Source of the DNA: Methylophaga sp.
GTDB lineage: Bacteria; Pseudomonadota; Gammaproteobacteria; Nitrosococcales; Methylophagaceae
Length of the DNA stretch: 6,214 nt
Direction: 5' to 3'
Assembly: GCA_002733335.1 (NCBI GenBank)
Contig: NVVK01000001.1
Coordinates: forward strand, 209,833-216,046
The notes under the pieces were generated by a model. It searched no databases. It was not told the origin of the DNA and was given only the letters and a program-made list of their open reading frames with translations. Positions within the stretch are counted from its first letter, which is position 1. The number at the start of each line of letters is the position of its first letter. Below are positions 1 to 5,993 of this stretch, piece by piece. The translations under genes were made by a program, and so were the position numbers.

Positions 1-219
1 TATACCACACTAGAATTAGAAGCTCACGATCGGCCTGGACTGGTATCAACAATAGCGCACATTTTCCTGCAATGTGATATTCACGTTATTAGTGCCAAAC
101 TCACTACATTAGGCGACCAAGTTGAAGATATTTTTCTTATTGCCACAAGTGCTCATCTCCCTCTCAATACCGATGAAATAGCACGGTTACAAGAGACAAT
201 TATTGAAACATTAAGTTAG
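1..219 (+). CDS. glnD: GlnD C-terminus (PII uridylyltransferase/uridylyl-removing enzyme), partial
   Basis: Frame 1 is open from the first base to a TAG stop at 217-219, giving the last 72 residues of a protein whose start lies left of the window. The segment reads as a C-terminal ACT domain: it has the 'AHDRPGL' turn, then 'ISAKLTTLGDQVEDIFLIAT', which closely follows the last ACT repeat of GlnD ('ARITTIGERVEDLFIIAT' in E. coli as I recall it). GlnD adds UMP to, and removes it from, the nitrogen regulator PII in the cytoplasm. Its ACT domains sense glutamine. The catalytic nucleotidyltransferase and HD domains are outside the window, so the assignment rests on this tail only. The gene runs toward the leftward polysaccharide operon, with a shared hairpin between them. 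It marks the housekeeping boundary of the locus. Confidence 0.88.
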   Translation, partial: YTTLELEAHDRPGLVSTIAHIFLQCDIHVISAKLTTLGDQVEDIFLIATSAHLPLNTDEIARLQETIIETLS

Positions 220-236
220 AGATGGGTGTCCGCAAT

Positions 237-272
237 AAAAAAAGCGTAGTTACCTTACGATAACTACGCTTT
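237..272 (-). terminator. Intrinsic terminator of the leftward operon, possibly bidirectional
   Basis: A perfect 12-bp inverted repeat pairs AAAGCGTAGTTA (241-252) with its exact reverse complement (261-272) around an 8-base loop (253-260). On the minus strand the stem runs into a U tract templated by seven A residues at 237-243, so it is a strong intrinsic terminator for comEA and anything upstream of it. On the plus strand the stem also lies just after the glnD stop, but only three T residues at the stem end are followed by C and an A run. Termination of glnD there is plausible but weaker. Confidence 0.9.
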
Positions 273-299
273 CAAAACAAATCTAATTCTTTGAATTAG

Positions 300-581
300 T
301 TATTCTTTTTTCGGTTCAGTTACAACTATTTGGTCAGAAAATTTGGCTAATTTTTTATCACCAATTCCCTTAACATTCATTATTTCATCTACCGTATTAA
401 AACGACCTACCTGCTCACGGTATTCTAAAATAGCTGTTGCCGTTGCTGGACCAACACCTTGAAGTGTTTCCAGTTGCGTTTGCGTCGCAGTATTGATATC
501 AATCATCTCTGCTGCAAAAATACTATTCGCAGATAAAAAGAAGAATCCGACAAACACAGTCATCCATAATTTTTTCAACAT
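300..581 (-). CDS. comEA: ComEA-like secreted helix-hairpin-helix DNA-binding protein
   Basis: This encodes a 93-residue protein. Residues 1-23 form a signal peptide or anchor: KK near the N-terminus, a hydrophobic core from about 5 to 20, and an 'IFA-A' cleavage-type site. A pair of helix-hairpin-helix motifs follows, with hairpin glycines at 'GVG' 42-44 and 'GIG' 72-74. 'DINTATQTQLETLQGVG' is the hallmark start of the ComEA repeat region. Family members bind double-stranded DNA in the periplasm and help pull it in during natural transformation. Activity here is inferred. I chose the ATG at 581 because AAGGAG and AAGGA lie just upstream and the signal peptide begins there; the frame extends to an ATG at 647, but that would put a non-signal-like stretch first and would start upstream of the predicted promoter's start site. 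The gene is last in the leftward array, 100 bases after the phosphoglycosyltransferase, with its own promoter. In Pseudomonas a similar small gene sits beside the O-antigen locus, so the position probably reflects old synteny rather than a sugar role. Confidence 0.85.
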   Translation of the reverse strand: MLKKLWMTVFVGFFFLSANSIFAAEMIDINTATQTQLETLQGVGPATATAILEYREQVGRFNTVDEIMNVKGIGDKKLAKFSDQIVVTEPKKE

Positions 582-605
582 CTTTCCTTGCTCCTTGTTA
601 ACACC

Positions 606-618
606 GTCCATCATGGAC
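606..618. promoter_or_regulatory. 13-bp palindrome in the comEA 5' leader
   Basis: GTCCAT (606-611) and ATGGAC (613-618) are exact reverse complements around a single central base. The site lies a few bases downstream of the expected transcription start of the comEA promoter and about 25 bases upstream of the ATG. It could be a repressor operator, or chance. As RNA it would make a poor hairpin, because the one-base loop would force the inner pairs open. Confidence 0.35.
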
Positions 619-628
619 AGTTGAAATG

Positions 629-657
629 AGCATACTGAAAAAAACATCGCCTGCCAA
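629..657 (-). promoter_or_regulatory. Sigma70-type promoter for comEA
   Basis: Read on the minus strand there is a -35 box TTGGCA (657-652, 5 of 6 to TTGACA), a spacer of exactly 17 bases, and a -10 box TATGCT (634-629, 4 of 6 to TATAAT). Transcription would begin near 622, giving a leader of about 40 bases before the comEA ATG at 581. No terminator hairpin separates the upstream phosphoglycosyltransferase from this site, so comEA may also receive read-through from the sugar operon. Confidence 0.6.
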
Positions 658-681
658 GATAAATATTTCCATTTATTAAAA

Positions 682-1242
682 TCAGTGAGTTACGCCATCA
701 CGTTTTAATACTTTCAAAAATGTCTTCCATAAGATATTCAGATCAAACAAAAACGATTGTTTTTGTAAATATTCAACATCTAAGCTTACTTTTTGTAGAA
801 TAGGCAATTCATCTCGCCCATTGATCTGAGCCCAGCCAGTCAACCCAGGTACAAGTTTATGTACCTCTTGTTCAGTTCGTAACGCGATAAGGTCATCTTG
901 ATTAAATAAAGCAGGTCGAGGCCCCACAAAGCTCATGTCACCTTTTAAAATACACCACAACTGTGGCAACTCATCCAAGCTTGATTTACGTAGAAAATCA
1001 CCTACCGGCGTCAAAACACTCTTTGGATCATCTAACAAATGCGTAGCAACGGCTGGCGTATCAACCTTCATACTACGAAATTTAGGCATACGAAAAATAA
1101 TATTCTCTTTCCCCACCCGATCCGACCAATATAGCGCAGGGCCTTTGGATGACAACTTCACCAGCACCGCCACGATACAAATAGGGAGCAGAAATGTACC
1201 CCCAATAATTATGGCAAGAATTAAATCAAGCGTTCTTTTCAT
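682..1242 (-). CDS. PglC/WcaJ-type phosphoglycosyltransferase (initiating sugar transferase)
   Basis: This 186-residue protein is a bacterial sugar transferase of the short, single-domain (PglC-like) class. Such enzymes move a sugar 1-phosphate from a UDP-sugar to undecaprenyl phosphate on the inner face of the cytoplasmic membrane, the first step of O-antigen, capsule or glycan assembly. Residues 5-30 form the hydrophobic membrane segment with a proline at 20, as in the re-entrant helix of monotopic family members. The signatures then follow in order: 'KFRSM' 54-58, the catalytic Asp-Glu pair in 'DELPQ' 90-94, 'VGPRP' 106-110 and 'PGLTGWAQINGR' 132-143. Length and motif set are normal, so the gene looks intact. 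Its ATG lies inside the end of the upstream reductase gene (17-base overlap), which suggests translational coupling. The sugar it carries cannot be read from sequence. The WbpV-like neighbour suggests a QuiNAc- or FucNAc-type sugar, or its 4-keto precursor. Confidence 0.9.
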   Translation of the reverse strand: MKRTLDLILAIIIGGTFLLPICIVAVLVKLSSKGPALYWSDRVGKENIIFRMPKFRSMKVDTPAVATHLLDDPKSVLTPVGDFLRKSSLDELPQLWCILKGDMSFVGPRPALFNQDDLIALRTEQEVHKLVPGLTGWAQINGRDELPILQKVSLDVEYLQKQSFLFDLNILWKTFLKVLKRDGVTH

Positions 1243-2185
1243 TCAAGTACTCATCTGCTATTTTTTTCAATTGTTCATCCATGGTAATCACCGGCTTCCA
1301 TCCTAGTAATTCACGGGCTTTTGAACTATCCACTTGTAATGAACCAAATAAGCGGTTTGCCACATCACTTTTCCCCACCAACTTTGCTGCCGAGGTCATT
1401 AACCAGACCGGAATAGGAATCAATAATGCCTTTTTTCCAAAGGCTTTCGCAACTTTACGCAAGAGCTCCGTAGTGGATACATCCTCGCCATCAGAAATCA
1501 AAAAAATTTCATTTGCCACTTGTGGGTGGTCAATACAGTGAATAATGAAGCTCACTAAATTATCTAAAGCTACAAATGAACGTTGATTATGAATCGAACC
1601 AAAAGGCAAAGGAACACCTTTATTAATCCACTTCATCATCGATGCAAAATTGGCTTTAACTCCAGGCCCATAAACTAAAGGAGGACGAATAATGACTACT
1701 TCCATATCCGTTTTTTTAGCTAAATTTAATAAGCATTTCTCGGCCTCATACTTAGATAAGCCATAAGGATCGGTAGGTATTAAAAAACCTTCTTCTTTAA
1801 AAGGACTGCCAAGTAGAGTTTCTTCTCCATTCACTTTGATGGAGCTAATAAAGATAAATCGTTTTACCCCTGCCTCGGCTGCTTGCTGAGCCAAATTCAA
1901 TGTTCCAGCCACATTCACGCTTCGAAATTCAGTCAGAGGGTCCACAGCTGAATCAGCCATAACGTGTACTCGCGCCGCGGTATGAATGACTACATCAACA
2001 CCTTGTACCGCTTCATACCATTCTGTATTATTTGAGATGTCACCCGTCAGATATAGCTCAATGTCATAAGGAATATCAAAATCTTGCTTCCTTGAGCACA
2101 TTCGGACACGATATCCTCCACTCAAGCTACGCTCAATAAGATTTCTACCTACAAAACCAGTAGCCCCCGTTATCATAACATTCAT
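1226..2185 (-). CDS. WbpV-like extended SDR, probable UDP-4-keto-6-deoxy-HexNAc 4-reductase
   Basis: This encodes a 319-residue NAD(P)-dependent extended short-chain dehydrogenase. The Rossmann signature 'TGATGFVG' is at 6-13, 'HTAA' at 68-71, the catalytic Ser in 'ISS' at 113-115, the 'YGLSK' Tyr and Lys at 141 and 145, and 'RPPLVYGPG' at 167-175. Overall it resembles WbpV/WbpK/WreQ, reductases that turn 4-keto-6-deoxy-GlcNAc intermediates into QuiNAc or FucNAc; many databases label such proteins UDP-glucose 4-epimerase. The exact product is an inference. I chose the ATG at 2185 because the Rossmann strand begins at once ('MNVMITGATG') and a GGGAGAG ribosome site (2196-2202) lies 10 bases upstream. 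An in-frame ATG at 2215 would add ten unlikely residues. The 3' end overlaps the phosphoglycosyltransferase gene, a pairing also seen as wbpV-wbpL in Pseudomonas. GC is visibly higher here than in the genes to its right (for example 32 of 60 bases in 1861-1920). Confidence 0.85.
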   Translation of the reverse strand: MNVMITGATGFVGRNLIERSLSGGYRVRMCSRKQDFDIPYDIELYLTGDISNNTEWYEAVQGVDVVIHTAARVHVMADSAVDPLTEFRSVNVAGTLNLAQQAAEAGVKRFIFISSIKVNGEETLLGSPFKEEGFLIPTDPYGLSKYEAEKCLLNLAKKTDMEVVIIRPPLVYGPGVKANFASMMKWINKGVPLPFGSIHNQRSFVALDNLVSFIIHCIDHPQVANEIFLISDGEDVSTTELLRKVAKAFGKKALLIPIPVWLMTSAAKLVGKSDVANRLFGSLQVDSSKARELLGWKPVITMDEQLKKIADEYLNEKNA

Positions 2186-2247
2186 TATTTTTTGACTCTC
2201 CCGATGAACAAACAATTCGCATGCTAAATACTTCGTTCTCTCATGAT

Positions 2248-3438
2248 TTAATGTCGTTTAATTGAGAGCCTAACATATGTATCTTTTAAAGAATCATAGA
2301 GTATATCTGCCGTAAAAAACCTCATCACCCGCTCAAGTGCCTCTTTCCCCATACTTTTAGCATCATCCGGATTATCAATAAAAGATTTCATAGCAACTAC
2401 TAACTCATTTGTATCCCCTGCCCTGATTAAAACACCTGTTACATTATTATCTATTGAATCAACTAATCCAGGAACATCAGAACCAATAGTCGGAATAGAA
2501 AGTGCGGCAGCATCAATGACAATACTACCAAACCCTTCACGGTAACTGGGTAAACAAAGAACATCACTAATAGCTAGATATAACTCATGGTTGCTTACTC
2601 TATCAACGTCAATAATATGTTTAGCAACCGTTGGGTTATCTATGATCAATTTAGAAAGTTCACCGTTAGATTCATCTGGGCCTACAAACAATAATTTAAC
2701 ATTAGAGCATGACTTCAAAAGCTCTGAGAAGGCTTGTATAATTTCATATGCCCCTTTATCACGCGATTTACGAGCTATAAATGAAAATACAAAATCAGAT
2801 TCAGCTACACCCAGTCTTATTCGAAGCTTTGTAGCGTCACGGTTAACTCGGTCATAACTAAACCTGGCTACATCTACCCCCGATAAAGACCCCTTCGAAA
2901 GCACTGGAATTGGCTGCCCATTAAAAGATATATTTTGTTGATATAGAAACTCCGATTGCGAAGGGCTATCAGTCAAACACAGCGTATTAACTAATATTAT
3001 AAATCGGTCAATCGTTTTTAAAAGAAGTCGTGACACTCCTTGTTTAGTTGCCCAAACCTGGCCAGTAAAAGTATGAATCCTCACTGGCACACGACAAATC
3101 AGTCCTGATATTGCTGTCAATAATCCAGCCTTAGGCATAATTGAATGTACAATATCAGGCCTTAATTCAATAAAAGTCCGACATAATTTTAGAATTGCAC
3201 GCACATCATGAAAAGGGCTAAACTGCCTTTCTATCTTTAAATCAATCCATTTAATCTCCGGATAAATATTGGCATAAGCAGACACTCCTTGCCCAGCAAC
3301 ATATACATCAAAGTCATTTGTCATTCTTATCAAGGTATTCCCCATATGCCAGGGCACACATTCATGCGTTGTTACAACCCTCAGCACTTTTAGCTTCGAA
3401 GTGGTTGAAGGATTCATCTTTGTGATTCGACTAACCAT
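2248..3438 (-). CDS. GT4-family glycosyltransferase
   Basis: This 396-residue GT-B fold enzyme probably adds one sugar to the lipid-linked repeat unit at the cytoplasmic membrane. The N-terminal half carries 'HTFTGQVWA' at 122-130, a stretch common in polysaccharide GT4 enzymes. The C-terminal Pfam Glycos_transf_1-type domain begins near 'ARKSRDKG' (222-229), continues through 'LLFVGPDE' (249-256), and holds the donor-site motif 'LPSYREGFGS' at 296-305. The usual E-x7-E is E-x7-D here (Glu301, Asp309). There are no clear membrane segments. The ATG at 3438 overlaps the stop of the upstream SDR by 8 bases and has GGAAGAAG just before it, which favours this start over the in-frame ATG at 3417; the mature fold starts at about residue 17 in either case. 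Its place between two SDR genes ties it to the same sugar pathway. Donor and acceptor are unknown. Confidence 0.88.
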   Translation of the reverse strand: MVSRITKMNPSTTSKLKVLRVVTTHECVPWHMGNTLIRMTNDFDVYVAGQGVSAYANIYPEIKWIDLKIERQFSPFHDVRAILKLCRTFIELRPDIVHSIMPKAGLLTAISGLICRVPVRIHTFTGQVWATKQGVSRLLLKTIDRFIILVNTLCLTDSPSQSEFLYQQNISFNGQPIPVLSKGSLSGVDVARFSYDRVNRDATKLRIRLGVAESDFVFSFIARKSRDKGAYEIIQAFSELLKSCSNVKLLFVGPDESNGELSKLIIDNPTVAKHIIDVDRVSNHELYLAISDVLCLPSYREGFGSIVIDAAALSIPTIGSDVPGLVDSIDNNVTGVLIRAGDTNELVVAMKSFIDNPDDAKSMGKEALERVMRFFTADILYDSLKDTYVRLSIKRH

Positions 3439-4384
3439 TTGGCTTCTTCCATTCAGCTACCAATGCTCTAAAACCATCTTCAATAGAAACCTGATTACAA
3501 AAACCGTATACATCCTGAAGTTGTTGATGGGAATAAATAACCCTACTAGTGATAGCGTCTATTCTAGAACGCTTAAGCGGGATCCCTGGAACCTTTTCAG
3601 CAATCAGTGCCAATGCTCTTAAAGGACCTTTTGGTAATCTTAATCGTGGTGGCTCCTTGTCTAAGGATAAGGCAATAACTTCGACCATTTTTTCCATCGT
3701 GCAATAATCCGAAATTATATAACTAGAAAACTCTTTAGACTTATATGGGAGGTCTTTAGAACAACATATTAGCGCATCAATAACATTATCAACATAGATA
3801 TAATTGGCTATAGCACCTTTGTCACCCACAAAAAGAAATAGTCCTTTATCGATAATATTTATCAACTGGAATAGAGATTGATTAGGCATTTCAGGTCCAA
3901 AAACATTGGATGGCCGAAGAATACAGCCAGCAATATTATTTTGCTTACAAAATTCAAACACTAGTTTATCAGCCTCAGCCTTAGAAACTTCATAAGGGTT
4001 ATAAGGATTTAGTACGCTCTCTTCTGTAATCACTCCTTTATCTGGCTGCCCATAAACACCAGTACTACTTAATTGAACCCAACAACCTATTTTCCCTTCA
4101 GCTAAATTAAGTAAATTTCTAGTTCCATCAACATTCACTCGCCACATAATATTTTCATCACTTATTTCAGCTGCCAAGTGATATAAAACATCTGCACCTT
4201 GAATAAATTTATGTATATTTTCACTGGGAACTGTAATGTCCCCCAAAAACCCTATTGCTCCGGACAGCATATTAAGTGAATTTCTATTTCGCGTCAAAAA
4301 TCGAACTTGATCTCCAAGCGCAATATGTTTGAGTGCTAGCTTCTTTCCGATAAAACCAGAAGCGCCTGTAATAGCGACGATCAT
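3431..4384 (-). CDS. Extended SDR, NAD-dependent sugar epimerase/dehydratase/reductase
   Basis: This encodes a 317-residue extended SDR. The coenzyme site 'GASGFIG' is at 7-13, an acidic-strand 'GD' at 48-49, 'YHLAA' at 68-72, the Ser region 'LSSTGVYG' at 105-112, the 'YEVSK' catalytic Tyr131 and Lys135, and 'RPSNVFGP' at 157-164. All catalytic elements are present and the length is normal. It should act on a nucleotide-linked sugar (C4 epimerisation, 4-keto reduction or dehydration), but the substrate cannot be told from sequence. It is clearly divergent from the WbpV-like SDR downstream, so this is not a recent duplication. AAGGA (4398-4394) sits 9 bases before the ATG at 4384, a good ribosome site. 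It follows the GT2 gene after 24 bases and overlaps the GT4 gene, consistent with one operon. Confidence 0.85.
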   Translation of the reverse strand: MIVAITGASGFIGKKLALKHIALGDQVRFLTRNRNSLNMLSGAIGFLGDITVPSENIHKFIQGADVLYHLAAEISDENIMWRVNVDGTRNLLNLAEGKIGCWVQLSSTGVYGQPDKGVITEESVLNPYNPYEVSKAEADKLVFEFCKQNNIAGCILRPSNVFGPEMPNQSLFQLINIIDKGLFLFVGDKGAIANYIYVDNVIDALICCSKDLPYKSKEFSSYIISDYCTMEKMVEVIALSLDKEPPRLRLPKGPLRALALIAEKVPGIPLKRSRIDAITSRVIYSHQQLQDVYGFCNQVSIEDGFRALVAEWKKPNG

Positions 4385-4408
4385 ATATTCATGTCCTTAT
4401 CAGTATCA

Positions 4409-5323
4409 CTAATAACAGTTTAACAAAACAAGTAGTTTTAGAATTAGATTATCAAACCGTTTTTGGCGCCAGACAGCAGGGGATAACAATAATTGCAAGC
4501 GACCAAAGAAAGAATGTTCTGCCCTTGCATATAAGCCAATTACTTCTTTATTATTTTCAGGAATAATATTGCCATATATTTTCATAAATATCGTCACTTG
4601 GTCACTAAACCTAAATACACCCTTTTTTCTAAAACTAAACCGTTTAACTTTTCTTATTAAACTATCCATACTTGAGGTTGGTGCCCCAAAGACATTATTA
4701 GAGTGCTGTCGGTATCTCATACTAGGATAATCATCATATACGACGAGCCCCAAACAACTCATTACGAGGTAACACCAAGAATCATGCATAAGACATTGTG
4801 AAGGAAGCTCTCTAACGATCAAAGCTCTTGCTAATTTATTTAATACAACCGAACAACCAATAGCCACATTTTCAACAAGAGCGTTACCAAACCCTATTTT
4901 TCGCTTTGGCGATAATACTTTAATGAAGTTGTCCTCCGCGTCAACAACCTCAACAGCTGAAAAATACATTGTCGGCACACCATCTGTAACTGAATCAAGC
5001 ATAATTACTGCTCTCTCTATTTTATCCTTATTCCATATATCATCCTGATCACAAAACGCAAAGAAATCAGCTCCACTTGAATCACTCAAAAGAGTAAAAA
5101 AACTTGCTGCAGCCCCAATATTATCACCACTAGGAAGCAGTGTTATCTTACCTTGCGATTGTTCATTTTTTAATAAGTTTAAAGTTGAATCAGAAGAGCC
5201 GTCATCCCTTACATAAATTTTTATAAATGGGTATGTTTGCTCATAAATACTATTTAATTGTTCTAAAACAAATTTTTCACCATTATAGGTAGACAGTAAA
5301 ATATTAACGTTTTTTTGACTCAT
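4409..5323 (-). CDS. GT2-family glycosyltransferase, rhamnosyltransferase-like
   Basis: This 304-residue GT-A enzyme resembles bacterial rhamnosyltransferase-type GT2 proteins of O-antigen clusters. It has the opening 'STYNG' at 11-15, the nucleotide-binding 'RDDGSSD' at 39-45, 'CDQDDIW' at 91-97 carrying the metal-binding Asp residues, 'GCSVVLN' at 156-162, 'HDSW' at 180-183 with the likely catalytic Asp, and 'YRQHSNN' at 204-210. It would transfer a sugar from a nucleotide donor to the lipid-linked chain at the inner membrane. The rhamnose label is a family habit; the donor is not determined here. I chose the ATG at 5323 because 'MSQKNVNILLSTYNG' is the typical beginning and family members rarely have residues before it. 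The frame is open up to an ATG at 5356, which would overlap the preceding ORF. The ribosome site is weak (AGGA about 14 bases upstream). The DNA is strikingly AT-rich (13 G+C in 60 bases at 5221-5280). Confidence 0.88.
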   Translation of the reverse strand: MSQKNVNILLSTYNGEKFVLEQLNSIYEQTYPFIKIYVRDDGSSDSTLNLLKNEQSQGKITLLPSGDNIGAAASFFTLLSDSSGADFFAFCDQDDIWNKDKIERAVIMLDSVTDGVPTMYFSAVEVVDAEDNFIKVLSPKRKIGFGNALVENVAIGCSVVLNKLARALIVRELPSQCLMHDSWCYLVMSCLGLVVYDDYPSMRYRQHSNNVFGAPTSSMDSLIRKVKRFSFRKKGVFRFSDQVTIFMKIYGNIIPENNKEVIGLYARAEHSFFGRLQLLLSPAVWRQKRFDNLILKLLVLLNCY

Positions 5324-5331
5324 ATTAGATA

Positions 5332-5556
5332 TCAAGTTCCTAAAAATGCAGTACATTCATTATTTTTAAATTGTGTTAAATTAAATTTATCTATCAGAAT
5401 AGATAAATACAGATTATATATAAAGAAAATAATCGGGAGGTAATTTTCCTCATTGTTAAATATGCTTTTCTTATAAGGCAATAAACCTACCAAAAATTGT
5501 ATAGTAGTGCCAAAATAAGTAATTGTTACACTAGACCAACCTAGTCCATAGTACAT
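5332..5556 (-). pseudogene. Short membrane-protein ORF, probable C-terminal remnant of a Wzy-like polymerase
   Basis: This is a 74-codon ORF ending 8 bases before the GT2 start. It is hydrophobic, with two likely membrane segments (about residues 12-29 and 41-57) separated by a charged loop, and a short polar tail. Composition and position just upstream of a glycosyltransferase fit the C-terminal end of an O-antigen/capsule polymerase of the Wzy or EpsG type, which normally has about 400 residues and ten or more helices. No specific motif proves this. A TAA stop lies directly before the ATG and another TAA ten codons further up, and there is no ribosome site, so the ORF looks like the surviving 3' end of a truncated gene. 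Alternatives are the tail of a flippase or a small membrane protein in its own right. If it is a remnant, the active polymerase must be elsewhere. Confidence 0.45.
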
Positions 5557-5560
5557 TTAT

Positions 5561-5590
5561 ATTATATATGGCCAAGATATCCAATATTAA
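5561..5590 (-). promoter_or_regulatory. Candidate promoter for the leftward sugar operon
   Basis: On the minus strand a perfect TATAAT (5566-5561) is preceded, with an 18-base spacer, by TTAATA (5590-5585, 4 of 6 to TTGACA). Transcription would begin around 5554, inside the polymerase-like remnant and about 230 bases before the GT2 start. The region is extremely AT-rich, so a consensus -10 can arise by chance. Confidence 0.3.
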
Positions 5591-5851
5591 GCCGAGCTAT
5601 TTGTTCATTGTTTCAGTGATCTTAGATCTTATTCAAAGTACGAGTCGCTGAGGAAACTACCGGGGTCAAAATATAATTGGTCATTACATATTAACGTTTA
5701 AAATCAGAATGGGGAAATAACTTCACCTTCATCTAAAACAAACATCTTTAGGTGCAATTTATATTCTTCGCTTATTTTCATATTGCCCGGTGCAAAAATT
5801 GGCCTCACTGGAAAAAAGGCTTAAAATTACTCCATAGAATACTTGGCCCGC

Positions 5852-5857
5852 TATAAT
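5852..5857 (+). promoter_or_regulatory. Candidate -10 box for the rightward aminotransferase gene
   Basis: A perfect TATAAT lies about 165 bases before the TTG start of the aminotransferase gene. The best -35 match (TTACTC at 5827-5832, 19-base spacer) is poor. A second candidate is TATAGT at 5957-5962, also without a good -35. At least one promoter is expected here because the gene is divergent from everything to its left, but the choice is uncertain. Confidence 0.25.
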
Positions 5858-5993
5858 TAAGCTATGCCTCCTACCGCGATAGGAATACTTTATAAAAATC
5901 ATCGACACCACAGAATATGTCTGTTAACTTATTTTCTGACTATGTTTTAGTGGCTTTATAGTTCCCATTTCTTAAACAGGATTCAGGTTAATT

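Noticed and set aside
582..647. N-terminal extension of comEA to the ATG at 647
   Set aside because: The ATG at 581 has strong ribosome sites and a proper signal peptide; the extension would place 22 unlikely residues first, and the promoter's start site lies downstream of 647.
935..1541. Plus-strand open frames at 935-1306 and 1281-1541
   Set aside because: They lie antisense to the well-supported phosphoglycosyltransferase and WbpV-like SDR genes and have no family motifs.
2591..3622. Plus-strand open frames at 2591-2857 and 3401-3622
   Set aside because: They are antisense to the GT4 and SDR genes, whose motifs and lengths are convincing, and look like shadow frames.
5861..5880. Minus-strand GCGGTAG resembling the ops core of JUMPstart/RfaH sites
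   Set aside because: Only part of the ops consensus matches, the flanking bases differ, it lies over 300 bases from the first leftward ORF, and an RfaH system is not expected in the suggested group.
5864..5949. Plus-strand 28-codon ORF starting at ATG 5864
   Set aside because: It has no ribosome binding site, no recognisable sequence, and its length is within chance for this AT-rich stretch.
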